Below the pieces are notes generated by a model. The model saw only the letters and a program-made list of their open reading frames with translations. It did no database searches and was not told the DNA's origin. The translations under genes were made by a program, and so were the position numbers. Of a DNA stretch of 64,000 bases, positions 38,338 through 50,360 are shown piece by piece; the first letter of the stretch is position 1; every line of letters starts with the position of its first letter. This DNA comes from Pipra filicauda (taxonomy: Eukaryota > Chordata > Aves > Passeriformes > Pipridae): the NCBI RefSeq assembly GCF_003945595.2, contig NW_024104292.1, forward strand, positions 558,001 through 622,000. The letters run 5' to 3'.

Positions 38338-38860
38338 CCCCGCCGCCCGCTGCCGCCGCTCTGCCCCTCGCAGGGCAGCGGCGGCGCCGGGGCCGGGCAG
38401 CGCATCGCGGGGCTGGGGCAGCTGCCGCCGCCGCCGCTCAGCCCCCACCCCCGGCCCCGGCGGCGGGGAGGTGCTGCTGCCGCCGCCCCTCCCGGCCATG
38501 CCGGCCTGTCCTCCCCACGCCGCCTCCCGGTCCTGGTGCCGCCTCGCCCCGCCCGCGCTCGGCCGCGGCCGCAACGCCCACGGGGAGAGCGGAGCTCGGG
38601 CTCACGGCGGGGCTCCGCCGCCTCACCGCCTCCCCCGTGCGGCTGCTCCGCCACGGCAGCACGGCGGCTGCAGAGCAGTGACAGCGGCCCCGGCTCCCCG
38701 GGCTGCTCGGGTGCTCATCGGCCAGCTCGGCGCTGCAGAGGGAATTTGTGTCCCCGCAGTCGGGAGGGGTCTCCCTGGGCAGAGCCGGGACCCCAGCACG
38801 CACAGGAAGGGTCGCGGGGACTCTCACAGGGGGCTCAGGGCATCCGAAACTTGGGACCTG
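37480..38860. promoter_or_regulatory. CpG island over FUT4 coding region and promoter
   Basis: Sequence that is very rich in G, C and CpG covers most of the FUT4 coding exon and about 520 bp 5' of its start codon. It then stops abruptly where the LTR fragment begins at about 38859. The flanks are AT-rich. This explains the long antisense open frames here (for example on the plus strand at 37939-38871), which are composition shadows and not genes. The FUT4 transcription start should lie in the 38340-38860 part. Confidence 0.75.
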
Positions 38861-39290
38861 TGCTGGATTGACCGTGGCTGGATGCCGGGTGCTTATCACA
38901 GGCACTATGTCACTGCACTCGTCAACTGGATTGGGGAGAGAAAATATAACTAAAGGTTCGTGGGACGAGGTATGGACAGGGAGAGATCACTCACCAGTTA
39001 CTGTCATGGGCAAAACAGACCCGACATGGAGAAATTAACTTAATTTATTGCCAGTCAAATCAGAGTAGGACAATGAGAGATTAAACAAAACTGAAAAACA
39101 CCTTCCTCCACACCTCTCCCTTCTTCCTGGGCTCAGCTTCACTCACGATTTCTCTACCTCCTCCCCGACAGCAGCACAGGGAGATGGGGAACAGGTGCTG
39201 CAGTCAGTTCATCACATGTTTTCTCTGCTGCTCCTTCCTCCTCAGGGGAAGGACTCCTCACACTCTTCCCCTGTTCCAGTGTAGGTCTCT
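38859..39290 (-). mobile_element. Endogenous retrovirus LTR fragment upstream of FUT4
   Basis: The left edge (TGTGCTGGATTGACCGTGGC onward) is the reverse complement of the 3' terminus of the LTR at 11866-12435, which ends with a GGCATCCAGCC...CAACCCACCACA-like sequence. It therefore represents the 3' end of an LTR read on the minus strand. The rest, with a polypyrimidine-rich block near 39100-39260, matches my memory of abundant avian ERVL-like elements. The right boundary is approximate and no clear target-site duplication was found. It sits in the same orientation as FUT4, directly abutting the CpG island. Confidence 0.6.
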
Positions 39291-42200
39291 ACAGCTCACA
39301 TTGAGCTTGATGTTCATGTAGGCCCTGGGTCATTTCCATCATAATTCTTTATCAGCCAGCCAGTTCCCTGCCTGTACAGTGATGGGAGTGTTCTGCTCTG
39401 CATGCAGAACTTGTTCTTTCTGCTTGCCAAACTTCTCAAGGTTTCTGTTGGCTCACTCCAAGTTTATTAAGGCTTCTCTGAATTGAAGTGTTACAAACCA
39501 AGACATCAAACGTGATTTCCAACCTAGTAATTTCTGAAAAATAGTGAGATAGTTAATATTAGCTGAAAGTCTCTTCGGGCCATAAATGTAGCATCTGTCT
39601 TGACAAATAACACTGATTTTAGTCACAAAACAGGAATATGGGAAAGTTACTTTACCACAGTAGAAAACTGCAAACAAATACAGAAATACAATGCTAAGGG
39701 AGAGTAAAATCCTCTGAGGCCTTGAGCTGTACCTAGATTCAATCCAGAGCACATCCAATACAATGAACGTTACCTAAAAGGAACACAATCCCTAGTCAGT
39801 CTTAATTAAAGATCCAAAGTGGTCCAAAAACTCTTCTGTTAGTAATTTTGTGTATTTAGACATTTTTGCAGATTATACGAGAAATTTGGGGCTCATGAAA
39901 GCGAGCAGGTGATCTCAATTGACTTCTGTGGAGTTCTGATTCACTCAATAAATTTGATCATATCAACTACAATGACAGTTCTTATTTTCCTTCAGGAACT
40001 TTCAGCACTGATATGTGACTTTGGAGGAGTCTTTGTCTAGTCATGTTTTCATTTCCATTCCTTGAAGATTTGCTGCTAAGCCATTCCAAACCCAAAGCCT
40101 AACCAGTTACATTGATGATGCAAAGTCTGATCCTGCATATGGTAAGTCAATAAAAATGTTGGCATTAATTTAGCATTTAAGAAATGTTTCAAGACAACTC
40201 AAGAAAAAAATATGTTTTCCTTGTGAGGATTCATAGCAAGAGTTGCCTAGATACTTTTGGTTATTTGCAGTCTCACAGTGAAACTTCAGTGTGATGTTCA
40301 GCTGCACTGCAGTGGCATCCATATTAAGACTATTGTCATACAGAAACAAATCTGCTGAATTATTTAGCCTGAGAGCAAAACAAGGCTTTCTATATTCCTC
40401 AACACAACATCAGCTGAAGCTCTATAGTGCGTATGAAAGAAAGCTGAAAGCTATTACTGAAATCCACACTTAGTTGAGATTGTATATACAGCATGAACAT
40501 CTGATATTAAAATAATTCCTATTTGTTTTATTATGATAAATAAGAATTATATCAATTCAAGATGAGAAGACAGTAGCCGAAAATATTTCTATGGGTAATA
40601 TTATCACCTTAAGTTAATTTTCATGTTACACCTGCCTCTGTAAAAAATAAATACGTGCTTACATTTATATTTACATGTTGTACATAATTCACTAGTTCAA
40701 AAATCTTTATAGAATTTATATGGAGAGTATGATAAAACCTATACTTAAGGCATATTTTAGAATTTTTACAAATTACAGATCTGACTGTTTTTGTTGCTGC
40801 TGTCGTCAAACCCCTCACAATATGGGAAACAGAAGAAATATATTTCAATTACTCATCACAGTCACTACTGATAGATGTGCCTTCATCTACAAGTCTAGCA
40901 GCCTCCTCGAAATTTTGGTGTACTAAGCTTAAAAGCCAGATGTGATGTGTTGCTGTAGAGTGACCTCTCTGTCAGGACCAAGATTAGAAGTTAGGTGTCC
41001 CCAGATGTGAGTGTAGGTGTGGGGTTTCTGTTGATTTTTTAATGTCTCATTTCTCTTCTGGAGAATAAATACCGGCCTGGCAGCAACACACATCAGCTCC
41101 AGTTTGCCTCTTTTCTGCCATAATACACAGCACATCTGTGGCAAAATCACATCAGTTACTCTGTGCTGGTAGGGTTTTTTCAAGCAGTTTTTTTCTCGGT
41201 CTGACTCAGGAAAAACTCCACAGACATCACTGAGAAGTACAACATGACGAAGGTTGAGTAGCATTGCCAGAAGCTTGAAGACCTCCCCCAGGGAACACAT
41301 CTGGTTTTGTCTGCTTTGGAGATAAACCAGTCCAGGAGATAACCCCATGTACTGAGGACCACACAGACTCCTTGGCACTGCGTACACAACTTGAAGAACT
41401 GTGCTTTAACTGCTCTGTGGAAACCACAGTAAGTTCTCATGTTGCTGATAGTCAGGAATTAAAAATAAAATGCTGTCTGTTAGTAATGAAGCTGTTGCAA
41501 AATAAAAAAAATATTTTGCTTAATGAAGGTTAAATATTTACCATTTCTAACAGCAGTAAATGTTTTCGCCTCGAGCTTCCTAACTGGCTTCCTCTTCTAC
41601 TCTGACTCACTCTGTTTTGTCACACTTCAGAAATATTTAAGCCTAGAAAAGTCTTTGAAGTTATTTGTCAACTGTCTTACAAATGCAGTTTAAAAGGGAC
41701 TGCAACACATGGTTGTGTTTTCAGCTACAGCTATCAATCCAGACATTCTCTCAACCAGGGAAACCTTGTGGAGTTTTTCATCTTAAGAAAATATGATCAG
41801 CTTCAAAGAGTAGCAGGATGCTATCTGGTACCAAAATGACACTAAGAATGACTTTGAAGTCTCTTCTTCATAAATAGTCCCCATGGTTTCAATGCAGGTT
41901 TTTGCCAAGTAAGAATCTGAATCCTGTATGAGAGTGATATAAGTTCTGTTTTGTATAAATTGCACCCAGCATAAAGTTTAAATGCCTGTAATTTGGTTAT
42001 CTAGTGTTTCATGTTCAGGAATATGATCTTTCTGCTTGGAAGGATAAAATTCTGAAATATGAACAGAGATAAAAAAGTCAGTTGAAAGCTGATGCCTGTC
42101 TTGTTTGAATGAACAGCTTCTGGTCAGACAAACTCACATTACTGCACATGCAGCAAATGTAATGTTAAATATTCTGCCTCACTATAGTTCCACTTGTGAC

Positions 42201-43919
42201 TGTGAGCAGGGTTGGATTAAAACTATGTGAAGTTGACATTTCCAGATCAAGGCACAGGCAGGAACAAATGTGCTGTGCACACTGTGAATGGAGGATCTTG
42301 TCCAGAACACTCTTCAATCTTCCATTGAAGCACACGGCTTTGTGGTTCGCCAGTGTAGGCCAGAGCAAAAATCAGAGCAGAAAATTTTCCTACCAAACCC
42401 CCATGATCTTCAGACACTTTGACACACATGTGGGTACCAGCAAGCCAGAATCTGTCTCTATGGATATGTGTTAGTAGATATCATTAGTTTCAATCTTCCT
42501 TGGTATTTTTGAGCACTAGACTGCATCTTACGCATCTTACAGGGATGTGCAACCAGCACTGATGCTCTCATTTTACCCAGTGAGCATCCCCCAAGGCAGA
42601 GAGCAAGATTTGTTGTAAAGCTTCTCTTCAAACGTCTTTGAACCTCAAGCATTGAGGTCATGTTTCAGTCTAGGAGACAAAACTAGCCCTAATTTGAAGT
42701 AAATCTCCTAAACCTCATATAATCTAGTTATGGTTCTCTCAATACCAATTGCTTTAATAACTTGACCTCCTCCTATTGTGCTTCATTACTTAATAATGTA
42801 GATGTAGCCTTTGAAAAATGTAAATGTTTAAATACTGGTATTAATACATGCAATGATATTGTGATATAAGCAATGATTACAATTGTCCTTCAAAACACTA
42901 GTGTTTAGTTTGGCAATGAAATAATAAAATTAAAAAATAGAAAAGGTGAGCTGAACAGTTAGTTCAGTAAAAAGTCACTATGATAAAATGTGAGTACAGT
43001 TAATTTAAATTAACGAACACCCTGTTTAATGAAGTATTATAAATATAGTAATATTAATAACATTACTGTAATATTATGCAATGTTATATTTAAACAAATT
43101 GCTTTGTTTTATTCAACTAAAAGAGAAGACACATAAAAAGGTCACAAATATGAATATATCAGACTAGGTAAGAATTACCTAAGCCTCATAACTGAAGTAA
43201 TATATTCAGTAGAAAAGACCTAACAGGCATTTCTCTGTTGTACAAGGTTGCATAAAAAGGGGAAGAGAGAAAAGGAGTAAATGAGATTCACAAATCTGCT
43301 TTTGTTGCAGCAAAACTGAGCTAGTGCAGGAATCCAAGATAGAACCAGAAAGTCTTTTCATTTGGAAAATTTTAAAACAAGATCATGAAAAAGAATGACA
43401 AAGCAAGGAGAGGGAAGTAGGATAAAAACAAAACAAGGAGCAGAAGCAAGATGCAACAAGCTTAATCAAGGCCTCTGTCTGAAAACCCAGTGTTTTTCAA
43501 ACATTTTTGTGTGATTCATGATCAAATTGGTATCTAAAAAGTGAGAATGTTTTCAAAAGCAACTACTCCTCTGGTGCCTCAGGTACAATTTTCAGTGCCA
43601 ATAATTTTTTTCATTTAGCTATCAAATGGAAATGCTGGAAAGAGCTGGCTTGGAGCCAAGTGAGTAGTTGATTTGGGTTTGGGGTTTTTTTCCCCTTCTC
43701 ACTGATACAAAAATAAAAACGAACTTTTAACATCAGAGAAGAATTCCAGACAATTAAAGAACAAACATCCAGTTTCATTCACAGATAATTGTAAAAAAAG
43801 CAGCAGAAAACAAAGTCTAGCTTCACAAAGTTGTTATTGAGACTTCCTTTTTAAAATATTCAGTGTGGTTTAGATACTTCCTGAGGATCTGAGAGCCCCA
43901 GAAACAAATACCATCTCCA
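39291..43919. other. Intergenic between FUT4 and C11orf97-like gene
   Basis: AT-rich, with no recognised exon. Minus-strand frames at 40929-41387 and 42458-42661 were inspected as possible 3' exons of the C11orf97-like gene and lack good splice context. Confidence 0.45.
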
Positions 43920-44415
43920 CCTCTTAGGCAAAGTTTTAGTAGCAGGAGGTTGACTACAAGGGTGGCTTCTGTGAGAAGCTTCTAGAAGCTTCCCCTGTGT
44001 TTGACATAGTGTCAGCAGGTTCCAAGACGGACCCACTGCTGGCCAAGGCTGAGCCCTTCAGTGACGGTGGCAGCACCTCTGGGATAACAAATTTTAGAAG
44101 GAAAAACAAGCTAATGCACAGAAGCAACTGCAGCTAGAGAAGAGAGGAGTGAGAATATGTGACAGAAACAACCCTGCAGACCCCAAGATCAGTGCAGAAG
44201 GAGGTGCTCCAGACACCAGAGCAGAGATTCCCCTGCAGCCCATGGTGCAGACCATGGTGAGGCAGCTGTGCTCCTGGAGCCAATGGAAGTCCATGGGGGA
44301 GCAGAGATCCACCTGAAGCCCCTGGAGGAACCCCTGCTGGAGCAGGTGGATGCCTGAAGGAGGCTGTGATGGCTTTGGTGGGCACATGGTGTCCAACCAA
44401 GTTCAAACCACCACA
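43920..44415 (+). mobile_element. ERV LTR-like remnant
   Basis: GTTGACTACAAGGGTGGCTT, CCAAGACGGACCCACTGCTG and GAGATTCCCCTGCAGCCCAT match my memory of abundant avian LTR-type repeats. The right end (TGGTGTCCAACCAAGTTCAAACCACCACA region) resembles the CA-terminus of the LTR at 11866-12435, giving plus orientation. Internally it repeats phrases of the type CAGCCCATGGTG. The left boundary is approximate and the copy looks internally deleted. Confidence 0.55.
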
Positions 44416-47400
44416 CACACCTTAAGACAGATGTGAATTATCCGTCTGAGATATAGCTGGGAATAAGTAGCTCCTTTATTTTAAATTATCCATTCATCCT
44501 AGTTAATCTTTTCATTGTAATCTAATTCACTGGAATTTTTCCAAATTCTCTCCTTTAGAAAGTCAGTAACACTTGTTTATCCCACAAATGTGCTGGAGAG
44601 TTGTCTAGGAAGAATTCTGGGAATGGAGATTGTAAGATAAGTGCTAAGTATTATTGATTTGGGAATGTGCTGCAATTATTCTAATAATATGGCAAAGACG
44701 AATCATTAAGTTGGACTGTCATGCTTGACACACTTCACGTCTCCCCTGGGAGCATCATTGGTGACCACATGGAGGGGCAGCAGGGAGTAAAAGTCCAAAG
44801 CCCGGACAAGGCTCAGCATGCTCTCCACATCATCTCAGGTCTGTCCCACAGTATACCTTGCCAGAGAGGATGTTGGGGTAACAAATGGGAGCTTCCTTCT
44901 CCCACAGCAGGGAGTCTCCAACTTCTATCACTCTTCACTTCCTCCTGCATGGATTAGGCTCTGCAAGCTCCGATGCTTTGCTGGAGAGAGCTTTCAGCCT
45001 CTCACCTGGTACCAAAGCACTGAAGCTATTAAAGAGCTACAAGGGCCACTCTTGTCTCTGATACACCCTCCAGTCATCCATGACCTTTCAAACTATCTTT
45101 TGTTCTGGTTTTATACAGTATCTATAAGGATCCACATTTGTTTTGTAAGTGGTATGATAATACAGAACAAACTCGTGATCATTTGGTGTTACCTTGCTGT
45201 AATAAAAGTTTAAGAGTGAGAGTAAGTGGCAAGTTATTTCAGGTTTCATGCTGCCTCTGTGGTTCTTTGATACTATGATAACTCTTATATAGAGAGGCTT
45301 ATTTATGTTAAACTTTCATTAAATCAGGCTAGATACCAAATCACAAACTCTTGCCTTCTGAAATGCTCAGTTTAATGGATGAATTCAGCCTAAAGCATTA
45401 TGAGGCCTGTTCAATTACATTACAATCCTGTGCTGGAACTGAGAATTCCTTTTCAACAGAGAAGACTATGAAAATATCGAACTTCACAGCTGCACTTTTG
45501 CCAGCAAGAACATTTTGTAATCTTTGGATTGTGGTATCTTCATTGCTGGCTGAAATATGGATCAGATTTGGCTACTTAAAACAACAGATTGAAAATCAGT
45601 ATGAGTATATGAATAAAACAAAAAAGAAGAAACAGCTCCATATTCAAGCAGAATTTTATTCAAAATCCTGGAAGTACAGATCTACATTTCCAAAGGTAGC
45701 TAGTCATTCTGATGTTTGATTTGACACATCAAAGCAGACTCAAGTCTTCATAGCAGTAAAGTTCAGCAATCTGTAAAAAACCAGGATCTGCTCTCAGGAT
45801 GGATGAGACATTACATAGTGAGCCCCCCAAACCAGTAGTCACTTTTAGGGAAAGACAGCAAAAGGGAGAAACAAAAATGCATATACTTCAGTAAATTCAG
45901 CAATGTGGATATATGTTTTGTCCTTTTTCTCTCTTCTATTTATTTCTCCTACATCTTTTCCCTGCATTCCTTACAGTTTCTATCTCTGTTTTCCTGAACT
46001 GTGTTCTCTTCAGTTCCCTTCGGGAATTCCTGACCTCCTGTTCTGTGTCTCCCCTTTCATTCCCCTTGTCAGTGCTGCTTCTTTTTCCTTTTGCTAGTTC
46101 CTCTCCTTCTGGCACTAAACACAGTGGGCTCACCTCTAGAAACACCTGTTCCTTTTTGTCCATTTCCGTAACCACTACCTACTGCATCTCCCAACTAGTA
46201 TACTACTCCCTCATTTCTTCCCCAGACCCTTACACAGAAGGGGAGGTGTGAATGGAGATGGTTTGGTGAATATAGGAGTTTAAGCTAGATTGCTCCTAAT
46301 TTTTCTCCTGTCATATATCTTTTCTGTCACCTCTTCTCTCATGATACCTTCCTGTTCAGAACACGGACTATAGCTAGTGAAGAGAGAACCACTTGTCTCT
46401 AGCAGCAGTCCCCCGAGAAGGTGCATCTAAATTCCCAAAGGAAAACCAACAGATCCCATAGATTTCAGCACCTACATCAATTTGAATAAACTGCTTTGTT
46501 CTAAAGCTGTTCCTTCTTCATGGATTTTAATAGGAAATGGAGGAGATCATGATCTTTGAAAACTATGGTTGCCTTCGCTAGAAGCCTCAGTTTAACATGA
46601 ACTTTAAAATTATGCCAACATCTCAAAACTCTGAGTTATTTTTTAGTTGCATTTTAGGCCTACTCTATAACCAAAATGTTCCTACAAGTAGTAACTCTAA
46701 AGTAAAGGAGCATGTCAGAAGGCCATACTGCTTAAACAGTTCTTATACCAGTAATAAGTTAATTCATGCTACTGTTGTAACTAAGATGCCACTGTCTCCA
46801 GATCTCACAAGATCAAGATCAGAAGTGCTAGTCAAGGAGCTACCTGATTTTTACATCACCAACCCCTAGGACGTGGGAAGGAGCTTCATTTAATGGCAAA
46901 ATATGCTGAGTTCATATATTCTGCAAGGTCATGGCACTAAAAATATTCCTCTTACAAAGCTAACAAACTCTGTTTCCTTAGGGTTGGAAGCTTTCCCCTT
47001 CTACTACGAAGTTCATACATTTCACTGAAGCGGAGAAGGTAGGCACATTTAGAAGACTATGCTAAAAACTACCAGCTTATAAGGAACAGGTTTGCTGCAC
47101 AAAAGCCACACTCCACAGACTGTAAAGAAATACATTCCCCAGGGCACTAGCTGACCATTGCAGGCAAATACTAAAATACCTGAAAGGTTACCTAGATCAA
47201 GCTCTTTTCAGGAGACACGTTGGAAGAGAGCTTTTCCAAACAACTGAATTTGTTAAGGTTGAGTGTTAAGAACAGCAAGTAAGGTTCATTATGAACATGA
47301 AACCAACACTCACCACCTATCAGTAGGAAGCAAGTGATTATTCCACACATTTACAAAAGGTTTCAGAATATGAAATAAGGTGACTCAACATAGCAGTCCT

Positions 47401-49260
47401 AAACAGATTTCTTATGCAAAGATTTCAAGTCTGTTAGCTCTTATTAAAGGAAGAGGTGAGTTAGTTCTGCAGAAAGATGCCCTGCAAGTTAAAAATAAGT
47501 TGTTATAATGAACGTTTCTTGTTATCGACTCTTACTTTTTATTCTTGCATGTCTTGAGTAGAGTTGAGGCTGTAAAAGTAAACTGCTTCTGTTCGGTGAC
47601 ACTGCTTTCAGGCTTCTAATGGAGAAATTGTTTTTCACATCCCAAACTCCTTCTAGAGCCACTGTTAGTAATTTGGCAAAACAATAGCATTATAACTGAT
47701 TACTTCAACTTGTTCTAGAATTAATGAAATGATACACCACAATATTCTTCCATAGTTAATGAAAATAGATTGACATCTTCAGAGAGCAATTCAGATTGCT
47801 AAAGGCACACAACGCTCTCTACTGCCTGTAGAACAGATTAAGACTACTAAAGCTCCTAACTGAAGAACAATATAGCTTGGCTATAATATATAAGAAGCAG
47901 CAGTAATATCACTGATGCATCCAGCATCATTTTTTGGTCATACTGGAATACCAAATGCCCTCATAAAAAGATAGAAGAAAATACCCCTCCCTCTCCAAAA
48001 AAAACCAAAACATGAAAATAAAAACCCAACAAAACCAAAACAAACCAAAACAAAGCCAACACCACCAGAATTAATTAAAAAGCTAATTTATTTTGTGGAA
48101 AGGTTACAACTTACTAGCCATCTAATTTATGTAAAACAATACATTTTCATAATCTAAATGGTGTAAATCAGTAACTATCCAACCTGGCAACTATTGTTTA
48201 TCAGAGCCCAGGCCACTTAGGGAGCATGTCTAATTCTCCAAACGAAACAGATGAAAAAGGAACTCAGTACTCACTGAATAATCTGTACACCACCATCCAT
48301 CTAACTGTATTTATTATTCATAGCATTGTTGTATTATGCCTACAACATTATGCTATAATATCATTTCTATACTGAACATATAATACCCTTTCTATACTGA
48401 GCGTGTTATAGATGCATATCATTCGTTCCTGTAATAAGTATTTCTGTAATGTTTCTATGTTATCTTTAGTACTTTAAGCCCTTTGTAACGTACCTTTCAC
48501 TGGGAGACTCCTCAGAATTCATGAGAACATATAAGGTAGCATCCAATTATACAATCAGACTGAAATATTGCAGACAATTTTAATTCACTGGCAGATGGAG
48601 GCAGCAAAATAGTTGTGTTCAGCTCCTAGTAACGTTAGGAACATGAGCAGATTGAGCAGACCAATGTTAACATCTGCAATTCAGCTACATGTTCAGGTAG
48701 CTGAACAGGTTTCAAAGTGCCTTTTTCTCTTCATTTACTATAAACAGAACCTACATAAGTCAGTCGTTTGCAGGTGCGTGCTGTAATTGCCTAACAAGCC
48801 TAATCACAAAAATACAGGTGCAGGCTCATATGGTCTTTACATCTGATATCTAATTTAAGTACGTTTTTGTCTGTGAATCCAACAGTTTAAAATTCATTTT
48901 GACTGAGTTTAGAATTGGTCTCTCAATCCTACACAAGAGAAACTATTCCAATAATTACAGCACTTCTTTCAAAAGAAAAAGGTAATAAAACCTCTTCCTA
49001 CTGCTTGGCATTTGTTTCAGCTTTATTAAACTGATAGATCACATGGAAGTATCCATGTTCTCTGTGGTCCCATAATTTCTGACAAAAAAGAAAAAAAAAT
49101 AATAAAGACTACATTCAACTCTTGTGTTTCTAAATGTTCCCAAGGATATCACATAAATGTTCTGGGTTGCTTTTTTTTCTAAATAATAATTTTGCCACAG
49201 TTCCTCAAAACAACCATTTGTCCTGACAAACACTTGCCCTTTGCTGATAAGGAGGATTAC
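44416..49260. other. Probable downstream introns of the C11orf97-like gene
   Basis: If the two-exon model is right, its remaining exons should lie here or at 39.3-43.9 kb on the minus strand. Only one weak acceptor candidate (exon from 47024) was seen. The plus-strand open frame at 45351-45719 is AT-rich and unrecognised. Confidence 0.35.
47990..48070. repeat. A-rich simple sequence (AAAACC-like)
   Basis: Repeated CCAAAAC/CCAACAAAAC units form a low-complexity A/C tract of about 75 bp. Confidence 0.7.
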
Positions 49261-50071
49261 CTGCAGCTGGATGTTTAACATCGCATTCTTCTTTCTGAAA
49301 ATGAACGTGCTCCTCAAGTATTTCTTTAACTCTCCTAGGTGGCTCAACATACACACATTTCTTCCCTGCTAGTAAAACACATTACAAAAGAAACAGTTAT
49401 TACAAATCCCCTGAAAGCTGACATGCTTTGCTGAATGCAATGTCAAATTATGCTGCTCTGCTTCAGTCTTTAATACACTGTCATTTTAATACATCATAAC
49501 TTTAATACAGTGTAAGACAAATCATTTACAAATATATAATAGTGTTCAGCCGGCCTCTGCTCCCCAGCACCGAGTGAACCCTCAGGATAGGAGGATGGTA
49601 CAGGACAGGACCCTGGTGGGTACATCCATATGGGGTGTGCTTATAGCCAAAGCCACCCAGGGCACTCGGGGAGACACGGCCACTGTGCCTCCCACCGACA
49701 GACATTCCAAGGCAGGGCCGTGCATGAACGAGCACCCAAGGAGATGTCCTCCCTGCAAGAGGTCTCCAAGGAGCTGAAGAGGGATGCGGGCACCTCACGG
49801 CGGCAGGGGAGTCTCTGCCTGACAGGGCGCTGCCCGCGCCAGGGCTGCAGTGCCAGGGGCGGCGAGTGGCCGCCGAGGTGCCCGGGGGGCATCAGTGAGG
49901 AGCCGCGGGTGGCTGGCTTGGCTCCCGGAGGGGACACGGCGGGGCAGACCCGGAGTGGGGCAGGGGCGGCCGGGGACCGGGACCGCTGTGCTCACGGGGC
50001 TGCTCGCAGCGGGCATCTCTGCCCGCCTCCTCGGCCGCCGCCGCCGGCAGCTCCCGGCCCGCCGCCCTCAT
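49261..50071 (-). CDS. C11orf97: C11orf97-like small gene, exons 1-2 (3' end not found)
   Basis: Two minus-strand exons fit together. Exon 1 (50071 down to 49996) starts at an ATG with G at -3, encodes 25 residues beginning MRAAGRELPAAAAEEAG, and ends at a strong donor (C|GTGAGC) in phase 1. Exon 2 (49365 down to 49261) follows a CTAGCAG acceptor and ends at GCTGCAG|GTAATC. The junction codon is CGG (Arg). Exon 2 gives 34 residues including KKCVYVEPPRRVKEILEE and HFQKEECDVKHPAA, and also ends in phase 1. The YVEP..RVxEhLEEE pattern resembles my memory of human C11orf97, a small uncharacterised protein encoded between ANKRD49 and FUT4 in mammals, which is exactly this position and strand. Function is unknown. 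The last exon or exons were not securely found between 39.3 and 49.2 kb; a weak candidate starts at 47024. Identity rests on synteny plus one short exon. Confidence 0.62.
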
Positions 50072-50360
50072 GGCCGCCGTGCCCGGGCGTTGGAGTCGGG
50101 CTGTTGCCACGGGAGGTTGCCGGGCCGCTCGCGCAGGCGGGGCCCTCACGTCGGGTGCGAGTTCCCGAGGGATGGAGCCCAGAGCCTCGGGCAGCCCTGT
50201 GCCCGGGGCCGGCGGATCGGGTCCCACGTTTTCGGTCACAGCGGGGTGTTCTACCCCTTCCACAAACCAGGGATAATCGCGGGGGTGTCCCCCGAGGCCC
50301 GGCCCGGCCATCTGCCATCCCCAGAGGACAGCAGACCGTGGCCACCTCATGCCCGCTTAG
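49600..50360. promoter_or_regulatory. CpG island at 5' end of the C11orf97-like gene
   Basis: A GC- and CpG-rich block is surrounded by AT-rich DNA and contains exon 1 of the C11orf97-like gene near its middle. Long open frames on both strands here (for example plus 49630-50394 and minus 49892-50350) are what GC-rich sequence produces by chance. Only the 76-nt exon 1 segment is supported as coding. The (GCC)n run near 50033-50047 encodes the Ala stretch of that exon. Confidence 0.6.

Noticed and set aside
38338..38574. FUT4 start at the extreme 5' end of the open frame (38574)
   Set aside because: The codon there is TTG, not ATG; the supported starts are ATGs at 38499 and 38337.
37939..38871. 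310-codon plus-strand open frame over FUT4
   Set aside because: It is antisense to the recognised FUT4 coding exon in a CpG island; Pro/Arg/Gly/Ala-rich composition and lack of domains fit a GC-driven shadow.
40929..41387. 152-codon minus-strand frame considered as an exon of the C11orf97-like gene
   Set aside because: No acceptor or donor at suitable positions and no match to the expected family pattern.
47945..47965. EGIW-encoding minus-strand tract considered as a C11orf97-like exon
   Set aside because: It runs quickly into a stop and no acceptor gives the required phase, so the match looks coincidental.
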